6,989 nt of DNA from an uncultured Clostridia bacterium. Lineage in GTDB: Bacteria; Bacillota; Clostridia; UBA1381. Shown piece by piece: positions 1-5,793 of the stretch. The stretch spans positions 1 to 6,989 of the forward strand of contig CAJTPP010000100.1 of NCBI GenBank assembly GCA_910578235.1, read 5' to 3'. Made by a program: the position numbers and the translations under genes. The first letter of the stretch is position 1; every line of letters begins with the position of its first letter. The notes under the pieces are model-generated. The model was not told the DNA's origin. It was given only the letters and a program-made list of their open reading frames with translations, and searched no databases.

Positions 1-3000
1 TGATTATACCCTGCTCGTAATACTCCCGCGTATACTCCCGCATACGGTCAATTCCAGCCAGCGTGTCAGCGACGCTCATGCCGTTGTATTTTTCTTCATG
101 ATCAAGCCATTTCTTTGACTGCGATATACGGGCGTTATACATATCGGAACCCATATCCTTCATGGTCTTGGTAAAATCGTCCCACGTCTGACGGCCTGCC
201 TTGACCTCCTCCATATTACGCTCCTTCACGCGTCCAAACGCCGCGAGCGGACTGTCGCCTATATCCTCCCAGTCGTTGAGGGCAGACCGTTCCTCCAGAT
301 ACGCCCTGGCCTGATCGTTCAGCTCCTTCGTCTGCTTCTGCATAAGCGAGAATATCTGCTCCTGAATATCCTGCACGTCTTTCTGATTGCTTGTAAACTT
401 CTCCGATAATTCCACCCATTTCTGAAGCTCCTGCGTAACTGTAACGGCGTGAGTATTCTTGTAATCCGCCCAGTCGTTTTTAGCCGCTATGAACGCGTCG
501 GAATTGTCCTTGCCTTTCGCGTAATGCGGTATTCCGAGTCCTGACATTATAGCCTTCGTCTGCGCCGCCGTGTATACCTTCGCGCCTTTGGAAAGCGGCA
601 GTATGACGTCCCTGCCCTCGGGGATAAACGCACGCCCGCGGTCGACTATAAGCTCACGGTTATCGCTTATCCCCCGCTCGTCGTTCACCATCGCTAATCC
701 GCCCGGGAAGTTCATATCGCCTTTCGCGCGTCCCTTCGGCACGTCTCCCGTAGCTGTATAATGTATCTTTGCGTTTACATCTACTTGGTCCGGTGTGGGT
801 TTGGTTATATTTCCCGGTGTATAATTTGCTTTAGCTTCTACATCAGTATCTTCAGGCTTAGGCTTCTCAACATCACCCTTTATCCAGTTGATTTTACCGT
901 CCGCCGTGATTTCTCCCAGCTTATTACCCTGTACATCTGATATATCAAACCCATTAGTCTCGGCATTAAATTTTATAGTAACCTGATTATTGTTGATAAG
1001 CTCTTTTAATTTTTCATCGGCCGTATCGAGTACCGATATATCTCCTGTCGCGCTTACCTGAAGATTCACATCACCCTTTGTGTTCACATTGTCAACCGCC
1101 GACTGAACATCTTCTATAATGGATATATCTCCGTCAGCGTTAATTACAATATGCTTATCCTCAGGGATAAGTCCCATACTATGCGCCAGCTCGTCCGCCT
1201 GCTGCGTAATAACGTCAAGCTTGCCTGCTTTAGCGGCTTCTTCAACCGTACGGAAACCGTTCTGTATTAAAGACGCTCCGATAGCCGTTTCCTCCGCCGA
1301 CGCTCCGAATTCCTTCATGGAACGGATATAATCATTAACTATACCCGTTAATGCCGTATTATCACCGTTCCACGCCTGCTCCCACGCCGTTGAAAGATGG
1401 TCTATATTATTCATGGCCAGCGCGGTTGTGACGGCCCAATCATTCATTGACAAATCTGCCGCCTGTACTGCTGTAGTAATATGGCTTAGCCCCTGTTCTG
1501 CATCTCCAAATTCTATTTCTAATAATCCTGCGTTCGCTAAATCCTGCATTGGTCCTACATATTCGGCAGTTGTAGCTTCACTTTTCGCTAAAAGCCCTTC
1601 GTTGGTTGTCAGCTGACTGTTTAATCTATCCAGCCAATCTTGGATTGCTGTACCATTTAGCAGAACATCTAACGGCATATCCTTTAATGTAGGATTGCCG
1701 GTTGCTTCTATAAGTTTATTGAGCGAAGCCGTATATTCCTCCTGCGAAATACGGCCGCTTTTTCTGGCTTCATTCAGTAATAGCAATTCTCCGCGTAATT
1801 TTCCAGTTGCATCCTGCTCTTGCTTTATACCATTAATAGCGCCTTGAAGAAAATCCTGTTTTTCTAATTCTCCATAATAATCATCTTTATTTTTTGTGCT
1901 ATAATCTAAAAGATCAGGTATGTCCTGTTTTGCCTCTAATAATTGGATTTGTTTTGCTTTTTCCAATGCCGCGTCAAGCCCGCCGTCATTAACGGTTATA
2001 TCAAGATTATATTTTTCTGACAAAAGCTGCTTGATTTCCTCAATACGCGCTTTTGATACATTAAGGGTATTTTCATCTGTTTCGGGATTATTCACCACCT
2101 GCTGCAATGATCTCAGTTCATATTGTAAATCATTCAGTTCTCTTGTTGCCGAAACATGACTCCTTATGGACTCTGCCATTTCTTTGCCGCCGCGCGACCA
2201 GTCAGCTTTATATTCCTCATATGCTTTTACTCCGGCATATGTTGCAGCAGTCACACCTGCAATAGCCAGTGTAGCTAGACCTACAGGACTTGTTATTCCT
2301 GATATTACCGCAGGTCCTATAGCCTTTGCCGTTCCTACGAGTTTAGTACCAAGCGTCAGAGCTTTACCGCCGATACTGAGACCTACGCCTATTTTAGTTG
2401 TAAGCAGACCTGTATTTATAACGGCCTTGCGTTCTTCGTCTGACATAGTTGATAGCTTTGTCGACGCTTTATCTACTATATCCGCAAAATCAGCTATTAT
2501 CGGAGCGGCGCTCTCGCCGAAATTCTGCGCCGCCACCTGCATTTTTACCTTTGCCTGTTCAAGCGTGAAGCCTGTTTTTGCAACGCCCTCAGTCTGTACC
2601 TCAAAGGCTTTCGTAGCCGCTCCCGAAGCTTCCTTCATCTTACCGAGCTTTGTCGAGAACGTATCAGCCTGCGCTCCTGTAAGCGCCATAACGGCGGGCA
2701 TTGCGCGGACATTGTTAAACAATCCGAGCATTTCTTCCTCACTGCCGTTTGTAGCTGACTTCAAGGCGTTCAGCGTACCCGCGAAGCCAAGAGCTTTTAC
2801 CATCGCAAAACCCGAGGCATACCCCTGACTCTCTATGACCTTCTGCATATTTTTAGACGGCTTCAGCATTGCGGTATAGATCGCCTTCATTTGCGTCTGT
2901 ACTTCCGCAGCGTTACCCGTAACACCCGTAAGCGTTGCATACGCACCGAACAACTCTTCCTGTGATACGCCGAGTTCCTTTGATAACGACGTCACCTGCT

Positions 3001-3601
3001 GCATATTCTGCGCAAGCTCCGGGAACGTAGTCTGACCGAGTTCCACAGTCTTAAACGCAAGGTCTGCGACATGCTGTACCGCTCCCGCCGACGTGTCTCC
3101 GTAAGCCTTTGTAACCGCTGATGTAAGATTGATACTGTCCGTGGTAGTCGCAAGTCCTGCTCTTGCGGCTTTCGCGTTTATTTCTACCTTCTCCATTGTG
3201 TCAGCTGCGTCGCCGAACGCCGATACCACCTGATATGTACCGTCTGAAATATCGCTTGTGCTCTTGCCCGTTGCTATTGCGACGTCCTGTATCTGTCCCT
3301 TAAACTCGTGTAATCGTTCCGTCGGTACGGACAGTGTTCCTATATTGGCAAGCTCCTTATTAAGCTGCCCGGCCGCCTTCGCGGACGCTGTAAGTCCCGC
3401 CACCGTCGCAACGCCGAAAGTCTTTGTTATTACGCGTCCGATATTGCCCGCCAGCGTTCCTACAGACGACACCTTATTCAGCAACGACGCGTTTTTGTTC
3501 GCCAGAGTCTCCACAGTTGAAGAAACGCCGTTTAAAACTCCCACCGCCTGTGTCCCGTCAGCGGTGATTTTCACAAGAAGAGACGCAACTTCATCAGCCA
3601 T
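1..3601 (-). CDS. Phage tail tape measure protein, C-terminus beyond window
   Basis: This protein sets tail length and lies inside the tail tube. The frame opens with ATG at 3599-3601, behind a perfect AAGGAGGTG ribosome site, and I read 1200 codons without a stop to base 1. The N-terminal part, residues about 95-330, looks like the PhageMin_Tail/TP901 tape-measure domain (FPELAQNMQQVTSLSKELGV region followed by a TGVTGNAAEVQTQMKAIY stretch). Residues about 427-458 are hydrophobic and rich in Gly and Ala, a possible membrane segment as is usual in tape measures. A polar helical region follows, then beta-like GDIS repeats at about 820-890, a Pro/Thr-rich linker, and the motif GRAFIPEGRDVILPLSKGAK near 989-1008, which I recognise from tape measures of Gram-positive phages. 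Residues 1020-1200 are charged and helical. Codons for roughly residues 450-710 are much richer in A and T than the flanks. At about 0.15 nm per residue, the tail would exceed 180 nm (inference). Confidence 0.95.
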   Translation of the reverse strand, partial: MADEVASLLVKITADGTQAVGVLNGVSSTVETLANKNASLLNKVSSVGTLAGNIGRVITKTFGVATVAGLTASAKAAGQLNKELANIGTLSVPTERLHEFKGQIQDVAIATGKSTSDISDGTYQVVSAFGDAADTMEKVEINAKAARAGLATTTDSINLTSAVTKAYGDTSAGAVQHVADLAFKTVELGQTTFPELAQNMQQVTSLSKELGVSQEELFGAYATLTGVTGNAAEVQTQMKAIYTAMLKPSKNMQKVIESQGYASGFAMVKALGFAGTLNALKSATNGSEEEMLGLFNNVRAMPAVMALTGAQADTFSTKLGKMKEASGAATKAFEVQTEGVAKTGFTLEQAKVKMQVAAQNFGESAAPIIADFADIVDKASTKLSTMSDEERKAVINTGLLTTKIGVGLSIGGKALTLGTKLVGTAKAIGPAVISGITSPVGLATLAIAGVTAATYAGVKAYEEYKADWSRGGKEMAESIRSHVSATRELNDLQYELRSLQQVVNNPETDENTLNVSKARIEEIKQLLSEKYNLDITVNDGGLDAALEKAKQIQLLEAKQDIPDLLDYSTKNKDDYYGELEKQDFLQGAINGIKQEQDATGKLRGELLLLNEARKSGRISQEEYTASLNKLIEATGNPTLKDMPLDVLLNGTAIQDWLDRLNSQLTTNEGLLAKSEATTAEYVGPMQDLANAGLLEIEFGDAEQGLSHITTAVQAADLSMNDWAVTTALAMNNIDHLSTAWEQAWNGDNTALTGIVNDYIRSMKEFGASAEETAIGASLIQNGFRTVEEAAKAGKLDVITQQADELAHSMGLIPEDKHIVINADGDISIIEDVQSAVDNVNTKGDVNLQVSATGDISVLDTADEKLKELINNNQVTIKFNAETNGFDISDVQGNKLGEITADGKINWIKGDVEKPKPEDTDVEAKANYTPGNITKPTPDQVDVNAKIHYTATGDVPKGRAKGDMNFPGGLAMVNDERGISDNRELIVDRGRAFIPEGRDVILPLSKGAKVYTAAQTKAIMSGLGIPHYAKGKDNSDAFIAAKNDWADYKNTHAVTVTQELQKWVELSEKFTSNQKDVQDIQEQIFSLMQKQTKELNDQARAYLEERSALNDWEDIGDSPLAAFGRVKERNMEEVKAGRQTWDDFTKTMKDMGSDMYNARISQSKKWLDHEEKYNGMSVADTLAGIDRMREYTREYYEQGII

Positions 3602-3606
3602 AACCT

Positions 3607-3615
3607 CACCTCCTT
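3607..3615 (-). promoter_or_regulatory. Ribosome binding site of the tape measure gene
   Basis: AAGGAGGTG lies 5 bases before the tape measure ATG. Its first two A bases belong to the TAA stop codon of the frameshifted chaperone product (3614-3616). Ribosomes that complete the frameshifted protein therefore stop directly on the tape-measure ribosome site, which suggests translational coupling. Confidence 0.85.
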
Positions 3616-4080
3616 ATTGTCCGTAAAACATTTTTAAATACGGATCATTTCCTGTGTATTCTTCCTTCTTATCCCCGGCAAAACTGTCTATCATATCAAA
3701 CAGCCTTACAGGATTTTGCCGTCCCACCTCGTCGGGCATAATACCGTGCGCGCGGAAAAGCACAGCGTATAAATCCCTGAGCTTTCCGCTGCCGTTACCA
3801 CCGCCCGACTTTACTCGTTTTTTGCCGTAAGCGTATCAACATACATACTCCACAGTTCAATACACAACCTTGTTCGTGTATTGAGATCAAGAGCGTTTAT
3901 AACTTCCTGTGTGGCCTCTGTACCTTCAAACAAATAGTCCACCGCACCTCTGCATATTGTAAGCGGGCCCTTGTTTTTCTCATTGTTATGTTCATCATTT
4001 ATAAGGCACATTGCCTCAAAGTCAAACGGCTTTGATATGATTTTTTTCTTATCCACTGTAATTGTTAATGTTTTCTGCAT
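3614..4080 (-). CDS. Tail assembly chaperone, long form made by -1 frameshift
   Basis: This is the equivalent of the lambda gpGT fusion. Ribosomes begin at the same ATG as the short chaperone, read 88 codons, slip back one base on A AAA AAC (3823-3817), and continue in the overlapping frame through codons for RVKSGGGNGSGKL up to TAA at 3614-3616. The extension is 67 residues, giving about 155 residues in total. It starts with a Gly/Ser/Asn-rich flexible linker and continues with a compact helical part ending in YLKMFYGQ. The extension frame has no start codon with a ribosome site near its beginning and opens only around the slippery site, so I read it as a fusion tail and not as a separate gene. 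By analogy with lambda, the extension recruits tail tube subunits while the shared N-terminal part binds the tape measure. The fusion has not been seen experimentally here; it is inferred from frame, heptamer and gene position. Confidence 0.85.
3811..4080 (-). CDS. Tail assembly chaperone, short form (gpG-like)
   Basis: An 89-residue protein begins at ATG 4078-4080, with AGGAGGA at 4088-4094 seven bases upstream. It sits between the major tail protein and the tape measure, the standard position of the tail assembly chaperone in siphoviruses, and carries a frameshift signal in its last codons. The N-terminus is a short beta-like segment (KTLTITVDKKK), followed by an acidic, mainly helical body (FDFEAMCLINDEH; AVDYLFEGTEATQEVINAL). 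Such proteins coat the tape measure before the tube forms and are absent from the finished virion. No specific family could be assigned by eye; the call rests on position, size and the frameshift. A strong terminator lies 25 bases upstream of the ATG, and I see no promoter between it and the gene, so expression probably depends on read-through from the major tail gene or the toxin promoter. Confidence 0.85.
   Translation of the reverse strand: MQKTLTITVDKKKIISKPFDFEAMCLINDEHNNEKNKGPLTICRGAVDYLFEGTEATQEVINALDLNTRTRLCIELWSMYVDTLTAKNE
3817..3823 (-). other. -1 programmed frameshift slippery heptamer AAAAAAC
   Basis: In the chaperone frame the bases read GCA AAA AAC GAG TAA, so A AAA AAC matches the X XXY YYZ rule exactly and lies one codon before the stop codon's preceding GAG. 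After a -1 slip the next codons are CGA GTA AAG. A possible downstream stem (GCGGAAAGC at 3789-3781 with GCTTTTCCGC at 3761-3752, one bulge) starts about 27 bases after the heptamer, which is far for a stimulator. I give that stem little weight. Confidence 0.85.
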
Positions 4081-4105
4081 AATAAAATCCTCCTAAATTC
4101 GTATC

Positions 4106-4136
4106 AAAAAAGCACACCGATTTTTTCAGTGTGCTT
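4106..4136 (-). terminator. Intrinsic terminator facing the tail operon
   Basis: On the minus strand AAGCACACTG pairs with CGGTGTGCTT (10 bp including one G-U), with a 7-base loop AAAAAAT, and the stem runs into six T. It can end the toxin mRNA, which would then be about 275 nt. It also lies between the major tail gene and the chaperone/tape-measure genes, so it should reduce late transcription into them unless the phage uses antitermination. Its upstream arm (4127-4136) overlaps the -35 box of the plus-strand promoter by two bases. Confidence 0.8.
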
Positions 4137-4163
4137 GACATGTTTATTTATTTATGATAGAAT
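4135..4163 (+). promoter_or_regulatory. Promoter of the antisense RNA
   Basis: TTGACA at 4135-4140 and TAGAAT at 4158-4163 are separated by exactly 17 bases, with an A/T-rich spacer. It is a near-perfect housekeeping-sigma promoter pointing against the tail operon, with predicted start near 4170. No plus-strand protein gene follows, only a short structured stretch and a terminator, so it most likely drives a small RNA. Confidence 0.8.
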
Positions 4164-4169
4164 GTAGGC

Positions 4170-4259
4170 AAGAGGATAACCAACGGTTATTCTGCAATAT
4201 GGTTTTAGTTCGTTAAACGAACCGACCGCCTATTTCACAGAGTAGGCGGTCATTTTTTT
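4170..4259 (+). ncRNA. Putative antisense small RNA (type I antitoxin candidate)
   Basis: This predicted RNA of about 90 nt lies between a strong plus-strand promoter and a strong plus-strand terminator. Three hairpins can be drawn: GGATAACC/GGTTATTC with a 3-base loop (4174-4192), GTTCG/CGAAC (4208-4222), and the terminator stem (4224-4251). It converges on the small hydrophobic ORF, with which it overlaps at 4250-4259, and it is complementary throughout to a toxin mRNA that ends at the 4106 terminator. Its GGATAACC can also pair, with one G-U, to GGTTATTC in the toxin leader, just upstream of the ribosome-site hairpin. No open frame of useful length is present. The role as antitoxin RNA is inferred from layout; the promoter and terminator are seen directly. 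Confidence 0.65.
4224..4259 (+). terminator. Terminator of the antisense RNA
   Basis: GACCGCCTA (4224-4232) pairs perfectly with TAGGCGGTC (4243-4251) around a 10-base loop; after one A come seven T (4253-4259). It is strong for the plus strand. In the minus direction no T run follows the stem, so it is probably not a good terminator for the toxin mRNA. The right arm overlaps the last two bases of the toxin stop codon region (4250-4251). Confidence 0.85.
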
Positions 4260-4324
4260 ATGTATTTGATAATGTCAAATATGACAATTAAAATTATTAA
4301 ATCAATAATTAAATTCAAATCCAT
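4250..4324 (-). CDS. Small hydrophobic peptide, type I toxin candidate
   Basis: A 24-residue ORF runs from ATG (4324-4322) to TGA (4252-4250), too short for ordinary ORF calling. It has a good ribosome site, GGAGGT at 4337-4332, eight bases before the start. The peptide begins MDLNLIIDL, continues as an almost unbroken run of Ile/Leu/Val/Phe broken by two Asp, and ends in the basic tail KYIKK. One membrane helix plus a Lys-rich C-terminus is the usual build of membrane-acting type I toxins (Fst/Ldr, TxpA/BsrG and clostridial prophage toxins), but I cannot assign it to a named family. It has its own promoter, a leader hairpin that takes in part of the ribosome site, AU-rich hairpins within the coding part (for example 4292-4310), and a convergent small RNA. 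Alternatives are a small holin-like protein or a regulatory leader peptide. Toxicity is inferred, not shown. Confidence 0.65.
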   Translation of the reverse strand: MDLNLIIDLIILIVIFDIIKYIKK

Positions 4325-4328
4325 AGGC

Positions 4329-4354
4329 GACACCTCCATTCTATACAAGGTGTC
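4329..4354 (-). promoter_or_regulatory. Leader hairpin partly covering the toxin ribosome site
   Basis: On the minus strand GACACCT (4354-4348) pairs perfectly with AGGTGTC (4335-4329) around a 12-base loop. The 3' arm contains the AGGT part of the GGAGGT Shine-Dalgarno. Sequestered ribosome sites are common in type I toxin mRNAs. The adjoining ATTCT and AGAAT can also pair, so an alternative fold is possible. Confidence 0.65.
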
Positions 4355-4386
4355 AGAATAACCGCGTACCCTCTTGCCGTACTTCT

Positions 4387-4415
4387 ATTTTATATCAATC
4401 GACAAAATTTGTCAA
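4387..4415 (-). promoter_or_regulatory. Promoter of the small hydrophobic peptide mRNA
   Basis: On the minus strand TTGACA (4415-4410) and TAAAAT (4392-4387) are exactly 17 bases apart, with predicted start near 4380. The -35 box begins only four bases after the major tail protein stop codon. It gives the peptide expression independent of the late operon, possibly also in a lysogen. If the 4106 terminator leaks, it could also feed the chaperone and tape-measure genes. Confidence 0.8.
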
Positions 4416-4419
4416 TCAA

Positions 4420-5031
4420 TTATTCACCTGCCGGCGCAGTTGGATACCAATTCATATTCGTGAACCAGTTTTCTTCTAAGGTTTCCTTTGTAACCCCCTC
4501 CGGCAAGTCGCTTTCATCAAAGTATGCGTAATAGTTATTATCATAATCACGCTGTACTGCCGTGTATGTAGCTTTCGCCGTCTGCTTATCTATAGAACCG
4601 CTTGACGGCTTTGTCTTGCCGCCGACATTAGACGCAAAACTATATGATCCTTTATAGTATCTGACATAGCGGTAAGTACCGTCAGACTTTAATATTCTCC
4701 ACGCAACACCGAAGTAAACAGTCTTAATATCATTGCTGACCTCAACAAGACCGTTCTTACGTTCCAGTCCGCGCCACAGAGCGTCTACCTCGGGCGGGAT
4801 ATCCGCGCTTGTAATATCGTGTCCCATCTTTTCAATATACGCGCTTACTTCATATACTCCGTTATCTGCGTCAAATGTATCAGCGCCGCCGCTGTCCGTA
4901 GGCACAATCTCAACTGTGCCTTTTAAATGATACGGCGTTTTATACACTGTACCTTCCGCCGTATCCGTGTCTACTTCAAAAAATGTGTAGTGATCTACGC
5001 CTATTGTTGGTAATGGTTTCTTTTTTTCCAT
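4420..5031 (-). CDS. Major tail tube protein (phi13 type)
   Basis: This 203-residue protein would polymerise into rings that form the tail tube around the tape measure. It fits the phi13-type major tail protein family of Gram-positive siphophages in length, position, and the pattern of an N-terminal GVDHYTFFEV strand, a GTVEIVPTDSGGADTFDADN stretch (residues 38-57), the DIPPEVDALWRGLERKNG segment (77-94) and the paired strands VAWRILKSDGTYRYVRYYKG (109-128). The C-terminus (about 160-203) is rich in Tyr, Asp, Asn and Glu. The start is ATG at 5031 with CAGGAGGAATG upstream, lying within the last codons of the preceding gene, which ends four bases earlier. Immediately after its stop codon comes the promoter of the toxin-like peptide, not the chaperone gene as is typical. 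Confidence 0.9.
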   Translation of the reverse strand: MEKKKPLPTIGVDHYTFFEVDTDTAEGTVYKTPYHLKGTVEIVPTDSGGADTFDADNGVYEVSAYIEKMGHDITSADIPPEVDALWRGLERKNGLVEVSNDIKTVYFGVAWRILKSDGTYRYVRYYKGSYSFASNVGGKTKPSSGSIDKQTAKATYTAVQRDYDNNYYAYFDESDLPEGVTKETLEENWFTNMNWYPTAPAGE

Positions 5032-5035
5032 AAAT

Positions 5036-5383
5036 TCATTCCTCCTGTAAAATAAAATATTTTGTGAACCGCATTGTTTTATGATAAATGCCGTTCTGTT
5101 TTCCTAAATCCCTTGAAAATTCCCTGTTCCAGCCGTCGGCGGTCATAAGCTTATTGACCTGTACGCTGATTTCTCCGCACTGCGACGGCTCATCTGCCCA
5201 TATATCGACGACTACGCACCCTGACTGTATATCCTCTTCATTATCAGATGTAAAATCGGGACGTTCAGTCAGATTATAGAAGCTGACAACGGGCAAATCA
5301 TTAAATTCGTCGGGATAATAATATGTGATTTTGCATTGCAGCGCGGAAAGCGTCTTCTCCGCTTCCGCGTTTACGTCTGTCAT
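5036..5383 (-). CDS. Tail terminator / tail completion protein
   Basis: A 115-residue protein located between the gp10-type gene and the major tail gene, where siphoviruses encode the protein that caps the tail tube and joins it to the head. The sequence fits that fold class: an N-terminal helix (VNAEAEKTLSALQ), then YYYPDEFNDLPVVSFYNLTE, a VVVDIWADEPSQCGEISVQV strand-helix segment in which short-term variation is coded by small residues, a central NKLMTADGWN helix, and a C-terminal strand MRFTKYFILQEE. I assign it by position and general pattern and not by a diagnostic motif. Its ATG overlaps the stop of the preceding gene as ATGA (5383-5380), a translational coupling arrangement. Confidence 0.7.
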   Translation of the reverse strand: MTDVNAEAEKTLSALQCKITYYYPDEFNDLPVVSFYNLTERPDFTSDNEEDIQSGCVVVDIWADEPSQCGEISVQVNKLMTADGWNREFSRDLGKQNGIYHKTMRFTKYFILQEE

Positions 5384-5793
5384 TTCATCACCGCCTGTCT
5401 GATAATACGTTTAATTTTATCGCTGTTATTTTTAAGCGCAGGCACAAGAAACGGTCTCGGCGGCTGACCTGACGTGGTGTGAAACGAACCGCCGCTGTAA
5501 TACGTCCATTGCTTTTTAGTAGTATGCGCCACAGACTTATCGCCCTGCGCTCCTGTCCCGAATTCAACGTAAGCGCCGTAATCAACCGCTGGGCCTATAA
5601 CAGCGCTGTTACCCTCCACTGTTGACACAATACTCTGACGAAGACGTCCGGTATCAACAGGACAACTCAAAACCGCATCCTTACGGACAATTTCTCCCGC
5701 TTCTCCAAGTGCGGCCTGTAACCCGTCTGTCAGATTTTCGCTGATTTTACCCAGCTTGTCCATAACGTCGCTTGTATCAAAATGTATGTTCAT
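5380..5793 (-). CDS. HK97-gp10-type neck/tail protein
   Basis: This is a 137-residue member of the HK97 gp10 family, a head-tail joining protein. Three family hallmarks are visible: PVDTGRLRQSI (residues 45-55), YVEFGTG (75-81) and PPRPFLVPAL (111-120), the last followed by a basic C-terminal helix. The frame is open upstream to 5835, which would add 14 residues (start MGYGSG). I prefer ATG 5793-5791 because it has AAGGTG just upstream, because it overlaps the preceding stop as ATGA (5793-5790), and because the 14 extra residues overlap the previous coding region and do not look like family sequence. Confidence 0.92.
   Translation of the reverse strand: MNIHFDTSDVMDKLGKISENLTDGLQAALGEAGEIVRKDAVLSCPVDTGRLRQSIVSTVEGNSAVIGPAVDYGAYVEFGTGAQGDKSVAHTTKKQWTYYSGGSFHTTSGQPPRPFLVPALKNNSDKIKRIIRQAVMK

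Larger units (their letters stand above)
4167..4378. repeat. Inverted repeats bounding the toxin/antisense locus
   Basis: The left copy consists of GGCAAGAGG (4167-4175), 8 bases, then CGGTTATTCTG (4184-4194). The right copy, on the minus strand, has the same two blocks (4378-4370 and 4364-4354) separated by 5 bases. Both blocks match exactly. Each copy sits at the predicted 5' end of one of the two converging transcripts, so both RNAs begin almost identically. If the toxin mRNA runs to the 4106 terminator, its 5' and 3' regions can pair over 9 + 11 bp. Confidence 0.8.

Noticed and set aside
216..419. A short alternative minus-strand ORF in the tape measure gene
   Set aside because: It lies in another frame inside the continuous tape-measure frame; Arg/Gly-rich shadow sequence.
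2166..2828. A plus-strand ORF of 220 codons opposite the tape measure gene
   Set aside because: It is a shadow in the complementary frame of a GC-rich, Ala/Gly-rich coding region. Its protein is low-complexity Ser/Ala/Pro, it has no convincing ribosome site, and the minus-strand frame is a recognised tape measure.
3258..3626. A plus-strand ORF of 122 codons at the start of the tape measure gene
   Set aside because: Same cause: a reverse-frame shadow of the PhageMin_Tail part, with composition dictated by the minus-strand codons.
3752..3789. A bulged stem downstream of the slippery heptamer as a frameshift stimulator
   Set aside because: It begins about 27 bases after the heptamer, beyond the usual 5-9 base spacing. 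Similar chaperone genes often work with little or no visible structure. I keep it only as a note.
4224..4251. Shared bidirectional terminator for both toxin mRNA and antisense RNA, as in Fst/par
   Set aside because: The minus-strand side has no T run after the stem, but instead a second short palindrome (4208-4222). The terminator at 4106-4136 is a better end for the minus transcript.
4164..4381. A small mobile element (MITE-like) bounded by the inverted repeats, with GTA directly flanking both ends
   Set aside because: A 3-base flanking repeat is weak evidence and is expected by chance about once in 64 cases. The repeats coincide with the 5' ends of two predicted transcripts, and the promoters lie outside them, which is better explained by RNA function than by transposition.
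5388..5585. A second minus-strand frame inside the gp10-type gene
   Set aside because: The overlapping frame contains all three gp10 family motifs; this one does not and has no ribosome site.
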